DNA of 51,220 bases from Polyangiaceae bacterium (GTDB lineage: Bacteria > Myxococcota_A > Polyangia > Polyangiales > Polyangiaceae), in NCBI GenBank assembly GCA_029266615.1, contig JAQSWN010000045.1, positions 1 to 51,220 on the forward strand. Direction: 5' to 3'. Each line of letters opens with the position of its first letter. The stretch's first letter is position 1. Positions 25,775 through 34,737 of this stretch are shown in pieces. A program made the position numbers and the translations under genes. The notes below the pieces were generated by a model. The model ran no database searches and was not told the origin of the DNA. It was given only the letters and a program-made list of their open reading frames with translations.

Positions 25775-26913
25775 AAAAGCCCAAAGCTCGCGCTCCGCGC
25801 GCCAAAATTACCCTGGCGGACCCCCTGGCTTCAGCGGAGCTCGCTCCGTTCGACCTTGGCTACCGCATGCCAGCGGAGTGGGAAGAGCATGCCGCTACGT
25901 GGCTCTCGTGGCCGCACGAGCCGACGGATTGGCCCGGCAAGTTCGAGGCGGTGCCGTGGGTCTTTGCCGAGGTGATCAAGAACCTCACGCGGGGGGAGCG
26001 AGTCCGGCTCATCGTCGCTACCAAGCGCATGGCGAAGGACGCCAAGCGCGCGCTCGAGCAGTCTCAGGTGGACGTAGCGCAGGTCGACTTCGTGGAGCTG
26101 CCGACGGATCGCTCGTGGACGCGCGACTTCTTGCCGCTGTTCGTCGCCAAGCGTGGCAAGCCTGGCCGACGCGCGCTCGGCGCAGTGAAGTTCCGCTTCA
26201 ACGGCTGGGCTCGCTACGACAACTACGAGCGGGACGACGCCGCCGGCGCCAAGGTGCTGGCGCGCGCGGCCGCGGCCGGTGCCGAGCCCTTTCAGGCTTA
26301 CGTGAACGCCGGCTCGGAGCGCCTAGTCCTCGAAGGCGGCGCGATTGACGTGGACGGGCAGGGGACGCTGCTGTGCACGGAAGAGTGCTTGCTGGACGGC
26401 CGTCAGGCGCGCAACCGCGAGCTCGGCAAGGCGGGCGTGGAAGCCGCGCTGCGCGACCACCTGGGAGCCGAAAAGGTGCTGTGGCTCGGCCGTGGAATCG
26501 CCGGGGACGACACGGCCGGTCACATCGACGATTTCGCCCGCTTCGTCGCGCCCGGTAAGGTCGTGCTCGGGGCGGAGTCGAACCGAAAGGACGAGAACTA
26601 CAAGCCGCTTCGCGACGCGCGAGAGCGGCTGCGCGGCGCGAAAGACGCCGCGGGCCGACGCATCGAGGTCATCGACTTGCCGATGCCGGAGCCGGTCGTG
26701 TTCGACGGCCAGCGCTTGCCCGCCAGCTACGCGAACTTCTATATCGGTAACGCGGTCGTGCTGGTGCCAACCTTCAACGACCCGGCCGACGCGGTGGCGC
26801 TCGGAATTTTGACCGAGCTGTTCCCTGGACGGCGCGTGGTCGGAATTTATTCGAAGGATTTCGTGCTCGGCTTGGGCACGATTCACTGCAGCACGCAGCA
26901 AGAGCCGCGCTGA
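25771..26913 (+). CDS. aguA: Agmatine deiminase
   Basis: 380 residues of the guanidino-group-modifying (PPAD) family. It converts agmatine to N-carbamoylputrescine and ammonia. Recognised blocks are MPAEWEEHAATWLSWPH (N-terminal signature), SWTRDFLPLF, LEGGAIDVDGQGTLL, DDTAGHIDDFARF with the catalytic His and Asp, and the C-terminal GLGTIHCSTQQEP with nucleophile C373. A Lys/Arg-rich N-terminal extension of about 20 residues precedes the family start. It shares an operon with aguB. The order aguB-aguA and 4-nt overlap imply balanced expression. Confidence 0.95.
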   Translation: MKKPKARAPRAKITLADPLASAELAPFDLGYRMPAEWEEHAATWLSWPHEPTDWPGKFEAVPWVFAEVIKNLTRGERVRLIVATKRMAKDAKRALEQSQVDVAQVDFVELPTDRSWTRDFLPLFVAKRGKPGRRALGAVKFRFNGWARYDNYERDDAAGAKVLARAAAAGAEPFQAYVNAGSERLVLEGGAIDVDGQGTLLCTEECLLDGRQARNRELGKAGVEAALRDHLGAEKVLWLGRGIAGDDTAGHIDDFARFVAPGKVVLGAESNRKDENYKPLRDARERLRGAKDAAGRRIEVIDLPMPEPVVFDGQRLPASYANFYIGNAVVLVPTFNDPADAVALGILTELFPGRRVVGIYSKDFVLGLGTIHCSTQQEPR

Positions 26914-26956
26914 GCAACTTGCCGCCGCGGCGTGGCGGCGGCAGGGTTGTCGCTCC

Positions 26957-27940
26957 ATGGCAGCCCGCAGCACGGTTCGTTCGAGCGCTACGCGAGGCGC
27001 CTTCGGCCTCGCGTGGCTGCTGTGCGCGGCGGCGGGCCTGGCGCAGGTCAAAAAGCCCACTGTTCCGGCAAGCTTCGTCGCCAAAAAGCCGCCCCCTTCG
27101 ACCCAAACGTCCAAGTCGATCGCCGAGCGCGGCGGTAACCCGTGCAACACGCCGGACCCGGGGTTCGGGATCTACGACAAATGGACGCGCGGCATCGACA
27201 TGGGCCAGCTCGTCATGCCGACGAGCAAGCGCTTCGCGCGGGGCGGCCAGTTCGACGTCGTATTCCATTTTCATGGCCACGAGGCGGCGCGCAAGGAATG
27301 GATCACGGTCATGGACGGCGCGGTGTTGGTCGGTATCGACCTCGGGCTTGGCTCCGGCCCCTACGAGACCGCTTTCGACCCGCCGGACGCTTTCGCCCGG
27401 CTCGTGACGAGCGTGGAGCGCGCGGTGGAAAAGAAGACGGGTCGCCCCGCCAAGGCGCGCAAGATCGGCCTCTCCGCGTGGAGCGCTGGCTACGGCGCGG
27501 TGCAAAAAGTTCTCGGTCAGAAGTACGGCAAGGAGCGGGTGGACGCGGTCGTATTGCTGGACGGCTTGCATTGCGGGTACCAGGGCCAGAGCGTCAACGC
27601 TTTGCAGATCCGTGCCTTCACGGAGTTTGCCAAAGAGGCCGCGGCCAAGCGCAAGCTCATGTTCGTGAGCCACTCGTCCATCATTCCGCCCGGCTACGCG
27701 TCGACGACTGAGACGGCGAGCTTCCTCATTCACGAGGTCGGGGGCACGGCCAAGGTGTCGAGCGGCAAGGGGCCGCTCGGCATGGATCTCATTTCGCGCT
27801 ACACGCAGGGTAACTTTCACGTGCGGGGCTTTTCCGGTAACGACAAAATGGATCACTGCGCTCACCTGAGCCTGTACCGAGACGTGCTGAAGATTCACCT
27901 CAAGCCGCGCTGGAACACACCGCGAGTTACGGCCCCTTAA
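26957..27940 (+). CDS. Secreted alpha/beta-hydrolase-like protein
   Basis: 327 residues with an N-terminal signal (hydrophobic FGLAWLLCAAAGLAQ) and a Lys/Pro-rich start to the mature protein. FDVVFHFHGHEAARKEW looks like the oxyanion strand of an alpha/beta hydrolase. The likely nucleophile elbow is LSAWSAGYGA, A-x-S-x-G rather than the usual G-x-S-x-G. AVVLLDGLHCGY could hold the acid, and the C-terminal KMDHCAHLSLY the catalytic His. These assignments are from pattern only. It lies 43 bp after aguA and directly abuts the pseudouridine synthase gene. Its substrate is unknown. Confidence 0.72.
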   Translation: MAARSTVRSSATRGAFGLAWLLCAAAGLAQVKKPTVPASFVAKKPPPSTQTSKSIAERGGNPCNTPDPGFGIYDKWTRGIDMGQLVMPTSKRFARGGQFDVVFHFHGHEAARKEWITVMDGAVLVGIDLGLGSGPYETAFDPPDAFARLVTSVERAVEKKTGRPAKARKIGLSAWSAGYGAVQKVLGQKYGKERVDAVVLLDGLHCGYQGQSVNALQIRAFTEFAKEAAAKRKLMFVSHSSIIPPGYASTTETASFLIHEVGGTAKVSSGKGPLGMDLISRYTQGNFHVRGFSGNDKMDHCAHLSLYRDVLKIHLKPRWNTPRVTAP

Positions 27941-28864
27941 GTGCTCAAGAAGCAACTTCTGCCCGGAAGCGGCTCGAAGCCGTTGGACCGCTGGCTGCGC
28001 GAGCTCTTGCCCGACAAGAGTTGGAACGAGGTGCGGCGCCTCGCCCGCACCGGCAAAGTCTTCGTGGACGGCGCGCCGAGGCTGGATCCGACCGCGCTCG
28101 TGCCGGCCGGCGCGGAGGTGGAGCTGCGCCAGAACGCGCCGCGCGCCACGCGCACGCCGTCTTTGCCGCGCAGCGCCATCTTGTACGTGGACGGGCAGGT
28201 GGTGGTCGTGACGAAGCCGCCCGGCATCAGCACCGTTCCGTACGACGAGAACGAGCGCGGCACGCTCGACCAGCTGCTGATGGAGACGCTCTCCGACCGC
28301 GGGCGCCGCGCGCCGCTCGGCATCGTGCACCGCATCGACAAGGAAACCTCCGGCGTAGTCGTGTTCGCGCGCACCACCGCCGCGAAGCTCGCGCTCAAGA
28401 ACCAATTCCGCTTTCACACCGTGGGTCGTCGCTACGTCGCCATCGCTCACGGAACGGTGAGGAGCGGGACGATCAAGAGCCGCCTCGTCCAAGACCGCGG
28501 GGACGGCCGGCGCGGCTCGACGGAGAACGAGGAGCTAGGGCGCGACGCCGTCACTCACGTGACCAGCCTGGAGTCCTTGCGCGGCGCCACGCTCGTGGAG
28601 TGCCGGCTGGAGACCGGTCGCACCCACCAGATTCGCATTCATTTAGCCGAGCGCGGGCACCCGCTGCTCGGCGAGCGCGTTTACTCGAAGACTTATCGAG
28701 GCGAGCTGATCCCGGCGCCACGCGTCATGCTCCACGCCCGCGAGCTCTCGTTCGAGCACCCCGGTACCGGCGAACGGCTGAGCTTCGAGCAGCGCGTGCC
28801 GGACGACATGGAGGCCGTGCTGGCGACGTTACGGGGCTCTAACTCCGCGCCTCGGCCGGCCTGA
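27941..28864 (+). CDS. RluA-family RNA pseudouridine synthase
   Basis: 307 residues from GTG 27941, immediately after the previous stop codon. An N-terminal S4-like RNA-binding domain (about 12-65; LDRWLRELLPDKSWNEVRRL, TGKVFVDGAP) precedes the catalytic domain. The active-site block is GIVHRIDKETSGVVVFA with nucleophilic D133. ETGRTHQIRIHLAERGHPLL is the other RluA hallmark. The enzyme isomerises specific uridines in 23S rRNA or tRNA. Which of RluA, RluC or RluD it corresponds to cannot be told from sequence alone. Its 3' end overlaps the convergent STAS-like gene by 26 bp. Confidence 0.93.
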   Translation: MLKKQLLPGSGSKPLDRWLRELLPDKSWNEVRRLARTGKVFVDGAPRLDPTALVPAGAEVELRQNAPRATRTPSLPRSAILYVDGQVVVVTKPPGISTVPYDENERGTLDQLLMETLSDRGRRAPLGIVHRIDKETSGVVVFARTTAAKLALKNQFRFHTVGRRYVAIAHGTVRSGTIKSRLVQDRGDGRRGSTENEELGRDAVTHVTSLESLRGATLVECRLETGRTHQIRIHLAERGHPLLGERVYSKTYRGELIPAPRVMLHARELSFEHPGTGERLSFEQRVPDDMEAVLATLRGSNSAPRPA

Positions 28865-29321
28865 AACGCACCAGCTCGAGCGCACGGCTGGAGAAGCCGA
28901 CCACGCGTAAATCGAACAGGCGCGCGTCCAGCCCGGTCACGAAATTCGCTCGATCCGTGGCACTGCTCACGATGCCGCCGAGCGCCAAGTTCATGACCGT
29001 GACGCCCATGGCCACGAAGCGAGACTTGACCAGCACGCTGAGAGTCGCGATGCGCTCTCGCACCGGCAAGAAGCGCCCCGTGAGCTCGGTGCGCAGCTGT
29101 GAGTCGTAGTTGTCCAGCGACTCGCAGTCCGCGAACACGTGCAAAGGTCCCTCCGTGGCGAGCGTCTCGAATGCGCGCACGACCTCCGCCGCGAATGCGC
29201 CCTCACCGTGCCCCTGCAGCGAAAGGACGAGGAGGGCCGGGCAGGGCACCCAGATGGCCACACACCCCCGCGCCGTCTTGAAGCCCGCCCCGCTCTGAGG
29301 AAGCGCAAATCGTTCCACCAC
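28839..29321 (-). CDS. STAS/SpoIIAA-like protein, copy 1
   Basis: 160 residues from GTG 29321 (adjacent GTG 29318 is equally possible); the open frame upstream would be antisense to the neighbouring hydrolase and has no resemblance. The pattern of a beta strand (LLVLSLQG), a helix (AAEVVRAFETLA), a strand ending in an acidic turn (PLHVFADCESLDNY) and a helix before a second strand (ATLSVLVKSRFVAMGVTVM) resembles STAS/SpoIIAA-like folds. The gene at 38085 has the same layout (LSVIVAEGGGFRGALVRAVG), so this is a local paralogue pair. Function unknown; possibly a regulator of the lipid or phospho-signalling type. Conf. in the gene is higher than in the fold. Confidence 0.68.
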   Translation of the reverse strand: MVERFALPQSGAGFKTARGCVAIWVPCPALLVLSLQGHGEGAFAAEVVRAFETLATEGPLHVFADCESLDNYDSQLRTELTGRFLPVRERIATLSVLVKSRFVAMGVTVMNLALGGIVSSATDRANFVTGLDARLFDLRVVGFSSRALELVRFRPAEARS

Positions 29322-29437
29322 CCCAGAGAGTAGCCAGGAGTGCCATCTGGCAGCGAGGACAAATTGTCGCGGGTCGCGCGGAGTTGTCCGGATTTCCCTT
29401 ACAGCAATCGCCGTTTCGGACCGCCCATCAGCCTTTT

Positions 29438-30226
29438 CTAGGCCAGGAAGAACTCCAACAAGTGGGGTGCTAGCGGCTCCGGTGCCACGTCGTGAGTTTG
29501 GTTCGGCAATGTTTCGTAGCGCGCGCCAGGAACGACTTTGCAAAGCTGGGCTACGGCCCCACGCATCCATGGCTGACTCTTCGCGCCGTCGAGCAGCAAG
29601 GTCGGCGGGCGGAGCCCAGGGGCGCGCGCGAGCACGGACAACGGGTCACGCGTGATGGTCGCGTCGTAGCTTAGGGTGTGAGAGAGCGCCTCCAAGCCGG
29701 GCCACGCCGGACCGGTTCGCATCTGCTCGACGTACGGCGCCGGGATGCCGATGGCCCGCGTGAGAAAGAGCTCTGTCGCGTCCGAGCGTTTACCCGCGCG
29801 CGTCAGCGCCGCGAGCTGCTCGGCGAGGTCCGCCGGCACGCCTTCCCGGTGCTCGGCGAGCACGAGCGGCGGCTCGTACAAAGCGAGCTTTCGAATGGGC
29901 AAACCGGCGAGCGCGCATTCGATGAGAAGGATGGCGCCGGACGAGTGCCCGTAGGCATGCGCGTCGCCGCCCGTGACGGCAAGCACCGCGGCGATGTCCT
30001 CCACCTCGCGTGCGACTGCGTACGGCGACGTGTCGGTGCTATCGCCGCGGCCGCGCCTATCCACGCAATACACGGTCATGGCGCTCTCGAGCTTGCGAGC
30101 GAGAGGCAACCCCGCGGTGCGCGCGCGATGATCGCAGAAGGCGCCGCCGACGAGCACGACCGGCGGACCGCTGCCCAGCTTTTCGTAAGCGATCCACGTG
30201 CCGTCGGCAGATTGAGCTTTTTCCAT
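29438..30226 (-). CDS. Alpha/beta-fold hydrolase
   Basis: 262 residues from ATG 30226 (MEKAQSADGTWIAYEKLGSG); sequence upstream in the frame is not family-like. Oxyanion strand PPVVLVGGAFCDHR, then VYCVDRRGRGDSTD, then the nucleophile elbow G93-H-S95-S-G97 in AYGHSSGAILLIE. The acid is probably in LLLDGAKSQPW and the catalytic His in PNQTHDVAPEPL near the C-terminus. Overall it matches small cytoplasmic esterase/hydrolase proteins common in soil bacteria. The substrate cannot be inferred. It stands alone, 116 bp from the STAS-like gene. Confidence 0.88.
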   Translation of the reverse strand: MEKAQSADGTWIAYEKLGSGPPVVLVGGAFCDHRARTAGLPLARKLESAMTVYCVDRRGRGDSTDTSPYAVAREVEDIAAVLAVTGGDAHAYGHSSGAILLIECALAGLPIRKLALYEPPLVLAEHREGVPADLAEQLAALTRAGKRSDATELFLTRAIGIPAPYVEQMRTGPAWPGLEALSHTLSYDATITRDPLSVLARAPGLRPPTLLLDGAKSQPWMRGAVAQLCKVVPGARYETLPNQTHDVAPEPLAPHLLEFFLA

Positions 30227-30405
30227 GAGCGCGGGCGAGGATAGGACAACGCATTCAGTGACGGCGCGGGTACGAGCTCTGCTCCTCGGTGGCAGCGCGA
30301 GCGCCGGCTTCGTTCTGCAGCTGCGCGTCACCGTCTGACGGCAAAGATTCGATGTCGGTCGCTCGGCTCACGATTTGTGCGAATAGTTCGATCAGCGTCT
30401 GAGCA

Positions 30406-30421
30406 GGCGGGAATTCCCGCC
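30406..30421. promoter_or_regulatory. Perfect 16-bp palindrome 2 bp before the deacetylase start codon
   Basis: GGCGGGAATTCCCGCC is a perfect inverted repeat ending 2 nt before ATG 30424, where the ribosome site should be. No separate Shine-Dalgarno box is seen between it and the ATG. It could be an operator overlapping the translation start or a hairpin that hides the start. This is inference from position and symmetry only. Confidence 0.4.
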
Positions 30422-30423
30422 CG

Positions 30424-31677
30424 ATGGTGTCTGCGCATCGTGGAACGCATGGCTGGCTGCTGACCGTCGGGCTCGCCTTGGCGAGCTGCTCAACGGAAAA
30501 TCCGACCGGAGGTGGCACGGCCGGCCAAGGACCGGGCGGCAGCGCATCGTCGGCCGCCGGCAGCGCCGGAGCTGCGCCGTCCGCTGGTAGCGCGGGGGCG
30601 CCCGGTGGTGGCGCCAACAACGCAGGTGGCGCGGGCAATACCGCCGGCGCCTCCGGCCTCCCGACCGCCGGCACCGGTGGCACCAGCCTTGGCGGAAGCG
30701 GAACCACGGGCGGCACCGCTGGCACCACGACCACGGGCGGTAGCGTGTCGATGCCTGCCTCGGACCTGCCGTTGCCTCCCGGCCCCGGCGGCATGCCGAA
30801 GCCGAGCGGCGCGGTGGGCGGATTGAAGGTCCTCGACTGGGCCGGGTTCAAGGCCGCCGTCAGCTACACGTTCGACGACTCGAACTCGTCGCAAATCGCA
30901 CGCTACGCGGAGCTGCAGGCGCTAGGCGTGCCGTTCACGTTCTACCTTCAAACGAACAAGCCCGAGTCGACCAACGCGGTGTGGACGCAAGCCGTCAAAG
31001 ACGGGCACGAGCTTGGCAATCACACCAGGAGTCACTCGATGACTCCCGCCGCGGATGACGTAGACGCGGCCACGAAGTTCATCGAGGACAACTTCAAGGT
31101 GAAGGTGTGGAACTTGGCCGCGCCCTACGGTGAGCCCAAATACGGCGAGCTCGCCCAGACGCGCTTCTTGACCAATCGCGGTGTGAACAACGGGCTGATG
31201 GGGCCGGCAGACAGCACCGATCCATTTCAGCTCTTCTGCTTCGTGCCCGTCGAGAATGCGACTCAGAAATCGATGGATGACGAGGTGACGGCCGCGCGGA
31301 CGGCGGGCAAGTGGCGCGTCATCCTGGTGCACGGTTTCACGGGCGGCACTGATGGCGCCTACAACGCGGTTTCGTTCGAGAACTTCAGCGCCAGCGTCAA
31401 AGCGAGCAAGGCTTTGGGCGACGTGTGGCTGGATACGGTCGTGGACGTCGCTGCCTACTGGCGGGGTCAAAAAACGATCTCGCAAGTCACACCGGTGACG
31501 GCCGGCACCTCGCAAACCTGGACCTGGTCCTTGCCCGACCATTTTCCGCCGGGAAAGCACCTGCGTGTCAGCGTCACCGGCGGAGATTTGGCACAGAAGG
31601 GCGCGGCGCTCCCCTGGAACGATCACGGCTTCTACGAAGTCGCGCTGGATGCCGGTTCTCTGACTCTGTCTCCGTAA
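30424..31677 (+). CDS. Polysaccharide deacetylase (NodB-like) lipoprotein
   Basis: 417 residues. The signal ends A-S-C22, and a Gly/Ala/Ser/Thr linker runs to about residue 125. The NodB homology domain has T149-F-D151-D152, with the catalytic base and metal Asp, and the metal pair H200-x3-H204 in NHTRSHSM. WNLAAPYGEPKYGE gives the R/P-x-P-like strand and ILVHGFTG the last motif. These metal-dependent enzymes remove N- or O-acetyl groups from glycans (peptidoglycan, chitin, exopolysaccharide). The C-terminal 80 residues form an added beta domain. It is first in a likely operon with a porin (24 bp downstream) and a transporter. Confidence 0.88.
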   Translation: MVSAHRGTHGWLLTVGLALASCSTENPTGGGTAGQGPGGSASSAAGSAGAAPSAGSAGAPGGGANNAGGAGNTAGASGLPTAGTGGTSLGGSGTTGGTAGTTTTGGSVSMPASDLPLPPGPGGMPKPSGAVGGLKVLDWAGFKAAVSYTFDDSNSSQIARYAELQALGVPFTFYLQTNKPESTNAVWTQAVKDGHELGNHTRSHSMTPAADDVDAATKFIEDNFKVKVWNLAAPYGEPKYGELAQTRFLTNRGVNNGLMGPADSTDPFQLFCFVPVENATQKSMDDEVTAARTAGKWRVILVHGFTGGTDGAYNAVSFENFSASVKASKALGDVWLDTVVDVAAYWRGQKTISQVTPVTAGTSQTWTWSLPDHFPPGKHLRVSVTGGDLAQKGAALPWNDHGFYEVALDAGSLTLSP

Positions 31678-31701
31678 CTTCTCCTTTGGAGCGATCGAAA
31701 C

Positions 31702-32985
31702 ATGAGACTCGTTCAGTCGACGTGCGCCTTGTTGACGCTCGCAGTGCTCGCGAGCGCGGCCAATGCCCTCGCGCAACCAGCGCCGGACGTGCCGCCCGCG
31801 GAAGCAGAACGCGCCCCTGAGTCTGCACCCGCGTCACCACCCGCGCCCGCTCCACCCGCGCCGCCTCTCGCAGCGCCAGTGGCGGCTGACGCACCGCCAC
31901 TCATGGTCCGTCCCGCTCCGCCGCCATTAAAGCTGGAAAACGCGGACGCGAGCTTGAAGCTCGGCGTGTTGTTTCAACCGCAGTACGAGATGGCGGGCAG
32001 CCCGACGCTGAGCGGCGTCTCGCACAACTTCTTCGTGCGCCGCGTCCGGTTCCTCGTCGCGGCGACGTTGTTCAAAAACGTCGAGTTTTTCATGGATACG
32101 GACTACGCGGACTTGTTCAAGGCCGCGCCGGACACGGGCGCCAAGAACACCCCGGGCCTCAACGTTCAAGACGCGTTCGGCACCTTCAAAGCGCTGGGCG
32201 ACGCGTTGAAGGTCGACATGGGGTACATGCTGCCGCCGTCCACGCACAACGCGGTGCAAGGCGCCGGCACGCTGTACAGCTGGGACTACTTCACGAATTC
32301 GTTCCGCAACAGCAACGCCTTCAACAGCAGTGGCGCTCCCGTCGGTCGCGATGCGGGCGTGCAGTTGCGCGGCTTGCTGCTGGACAACCACCTAGAGTAC
32401 CGCGCCGGCTTGTTCCAAGGCCGAAGAAATGCCGCCACCGCTGACGGCAAGGCCTCCGCCACGAATTTCTTTCGCTTCGCGGCTCGCCTACAGGTCAACG
32501 TGCTCGACGCGGAAACGGGCTTTTTCTATGCTGGTACGTACCACGGCAACAAAAAGGTGCTCTCGTTCGGCGCCACCGTGGACTTGCAAGACGACTACGT
32601 CCACTTCGGCGGTGACGCCTTCTTGGATCACCCGCTCGGCCCCGGCGTGTTCACCGCGCAAGTGAACTTTGCCCACTACGACGGCAAGATGTTTCTCGTC
32701 AACAACGCGGTGCCGCCAGTGCCCGTCTTACCCAAACAGACCTCCGTTATGGCGGAGGCCGGGTATCTGATTGACGCCATCGATTTGAGCCCCATCGCGC
32801 GTTTCGAGTACCAATCCGTCAGTCCGACCAGCACGCACGAATCGCGCTTCGGTGGCGGCGTGGCTTTCTGGCCCTATGGCCACGCCTTCAATGTGAAGGC
32901 ATTCTACCTCCGCGTGAAGCCCGACGCTCCGGGGCAACACGGGTTCAATCAGATCAACCTCCAAACACAGGTGTACGTGTTCTGA
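31702..32985 (+). CDS. Outer-membrane porin, OprO/OprP-like
   Basis: 427 residues. Signal peptide cleaved after NALAQ; a Pro/Ala-rich stretch of about 50 residues then leads into a beta-barrel of alternating strands (LKLGVLFQPQYEMAG, VSHNFFVRRVRFLVAATLFK, NVEFFMDTDYADLF, AGVQLRGLLLDNHLEYRAGL, SFGATVDLQDDYVHFGGDAF). It ends in an aromatic-terminated strand (INLQTQVYVF), the usual signal for outer-membrane insertion. It resembles phosphate-selective-type porins, but the substrate is unknown. Its stop shares one base with the start of the transporter gene (TGATG), so the outer-membrane channel and inner-membrane carrier are coupled. Confidence 0.85.
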   Translation: MRLVQSTCALLTLAVLASAANALAQPAPDVPPAEAERAPESAPASPPAPAPPAPPLAAPVAADAPPLMVRPAPPPLKLENADASLKLGVLFQPQYEMAGSPTLSGVSHNFFVRRVRFLVAATLFKNVEFFMDTDYADLFKAAPDTGAKNTPGLNVQDAFGTFKALGDALKVDMGYMLPPSTHNAVQGAGTLYSWDYFTNSFRNSNAFNSSGAPVGRDAGVQLRGLLLDNHLEYRAGLFQGRRNAATADGKASATNFFRFAARLQVNVLDAETGFFYAGTYHGNKKVLSFGATVDLQDDYVHFGGDAFLDHPLGPGVFTAQVNFAHYDGKMFLVNNAVPPVPVLPKQTSVMAEAGYLIDAIDLSPIARFEYQSVSPTSTHESRFGGGVAFWPYGHAFNVKAFYLRVKPDAPGQHGFNQINLQTQVYVF

Positions 32986-34685
32986 TGTCTGTCACCGCTG
33001 CTGCTCGCGCGCCTGCTTCCGCCGCCCCCGCCATGACCGCTGACGAGCGGCGCGTGATCTTCGCGTCTTCGCTCGGTACCGTCTTCGAATGGTACGACTT
33101 TTATCTGTTCGGCGTGCTGACTGCCGTCATCGGGTCTCAGTTCTTCGCCCCGCTGGACGAAGCGACGCGCAACATCTTCACCCTGCTCGCTTTCGCGGCC
33201 GGGTTCGCGGTGCGGCCGTTCGGGGCGCTCGTGTTCGGGCGGCTCGGGGACATGGTGGGCCGGAAGTACACCTTCCTCGTCACGATCTTGATTATGGGGT
33301 TTTCCACGTTCGCCCTGGCGTTTTTGCCGGGCTACAAAACGTTGGGCCTGTTGGCGCCCAGCCTGCTCATCGTGCTCCGTTTGCTTCAAGGGCTCGCGCT
33401 CGGTGGCGAGTACGGCGGCGCCGCGACGTACGTCGCCGAGCACGCGCCACAGGGTCGCCGAGGCCTCTACACGGCGTGGATCCAAACGACCGCGACGGTG
33501 GGCTTGATGTTGGCGCTCATGGTCATTCTCGCCTCGCGCTTCTTCGCAGGCGGTGGCGCCTTCACGGCCGAGGGTGAGAAGGTGTTCTCGGCGGAGTGGG
33601 GCTACTGGCGGCTTCCATTCGCCTTCTCCGGTGTCCTGCTGCTCGTTTCTGTGTGGATCCGCGTCAAGCTCGCGGAGTCGCCCGCTTTCCTGAAGATCAA
33701 AGCGGAGGGTAAGGTCTCCAAGGCGCCGCTCGCGGAGGCGTTCGGGCAGTGGAAGAACTTGCGCATCGTGCTCTTGGCGCTCGTCGGTCTCACCGCGGGG
33801 CAGGCCGTCGTTTGGTACACGGGACAGTTTTACGCGCTCTACTTCCTTCAGACGTTTTTGAAGGTGGATGGCCCGACTGCCAACATCCTCATCGCGGTCG
33901 CGCTCATGTTGGGCACGCCGTTCTTCTTGTTCTTCGGTCGGCTCTCGGACCGCGTTGGTCGAAAGCCGATTATCATGGCCGGCTGTCTAATCGCGGCGGT
34001 GACGTACTTCCCGCTCTTTCACTCGCTCACGGCGCTCGCCAACCCCAAGCTGCAGGCCGCGATCGAGGCCGCGCCGGTGAGCGTGGTCGCGGCGGACGCC
34101 GACTGCAATTTGGTCCTCAACTTGACAGGCACCGCCAAGTTCACGACCCCCTGCGACACGTCGCGCACGTTCCTGGCCAACGCAGGGGTGAGCTACGACC
34201 TCGTGGACGGCCCTCCCGGCGCGACGGTAAAGATCGGTCAGGACGCGGTGCTCGGCTACGACGGCACCGCGGCGACGGCCAAGGAAGACAAGGCGCGCTT
34301 CGAAAAGCAGATGCGCACGGCCCTCACCCAAGCCGGCTATCCCGCGAAGGCGGAGCCGATTCCGGCCTTCTCCGGGCGGTGGCTCGCGCTCGTGCTCGTC
34401 CTTACGGTGATGGTCATCTACGTGACCATGGTGTACGGCCCCATCGCCGCGATGCTGGTGGAGATGTTCCCGACGCGCATTCGCTACACGTCCATGAGCC
34501 TTCCGTACCACATCGGAAATGGCTGGTTCGGAGGCTTTCTGCCGGCGATCTCGTTCTCGATCGTGGCCGCGACCGGCAACATCTACAGCGGCCTCTGGTA
34601 CCCGATCATCGTGGCCGCGATCACGTTCGTGGTCGGCATGCTGTTCGTCGCCGAGACGAAAGACAGCGACGTCTACCACACGTGA
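32985..34685 (+). CDS. MFS transporter, metabolite:H+ symporter (MHS) type, with inserted loop
   Basis: 566 residues. Family marks: RRVIFASSLGTVFEWYDFYLFG before helix 1, the loop GRLGDMVGRKYTF, and LRLLQGLALGGEYGGAATYVAEHAP. These are typical of ProP/KgtP-like symporters for organic acids, betaines or similar solutes. About twelve membrane helices are present. An unusual hydrophilic insertion of about 110 residues (near 355-460; two Cys, PVSVVAADADCNLVLNLTG) sits between helices in the second half. This insertion is known in some myxobacterial and other MHS carriers but its role is not known. It starts on the last base of the porin stop. Confidence 0.9.
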   Translation: MSVTAAARAPASAAPAMTADERRVIFASSLGTVFEWYDFYLFGVLTAVIGSQFFAPLDEATRNIFTLLAFAAGFAVRPFGALVFGRLGDMVGRKYTFLVTILIMGFSTFALAFLPGYKTLGLLAPSLLIVLRLLQGLALGGEYGGAATYVAEHAPQGRRGLYTAWIQTTATVGLMLALMVILASRFFAGGGAFTAEGEKVFSAEWGYWRLPFAFSGVLLLVSVWIRVKLAESPAFLKIKAEGKVSKAPLAEAFGQWKNLRIVLLALVGLTAGQAVVWYTGQFYALYFLQTFLKVDGPTANILIAVALMLGTPFFLFFGRLSDRVGRKPIIMAGCLIAAVTYFPLFHSLTALANPKLQAAIEAAPVSVVAADADCNLVLNLTGTAKFTTPCDTSRTFLANAGVSYDLVDGPPGATVKIGQDAVLGYDGTAATAKEDKARFEKQMRTALTQAGYPAKAEPIPAFSGRWLALVLVLTVMVIYVTMVYGPIAAMLVEMFPTRIRYTSMSLPYHIGNGWFGGFLPAISFSIVAATGNIYSGLWYPIIVAAITFVVGMLFVAETKDSDVYHT

Positions 34686-34694
34686 ATGAACGCT

Positions 34695-34726
34695 GAGAGC
34701 GGGCCGAGTCGTATCGCCCCGCTCTC
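34695..34726. terminator. Bidirectional terminator hairpin candidate
   Basis: Nine-base perfect inverted repeat GAGAGCGGG (34695-34703) and CCCGCTCTC (34718-34726) with a 14-nt loop, 10 bp past the transporter stop and 12 bp past the stop of the opposing gene. Its position between convergent genes fits a shared terminator. There is no clear T-tract. Confidence 0.5.
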
Positions 34727-34737
34727 GGATTCACCGC

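Noticed and set aside
26774..28492. 572-codon minus-strand frame across aguA, the hydrolase and the pseudouridine synthase
   Set aside because: It spans three well-supported plus-strand genes and shows only Arg/His/Leu-rich shadow composition.
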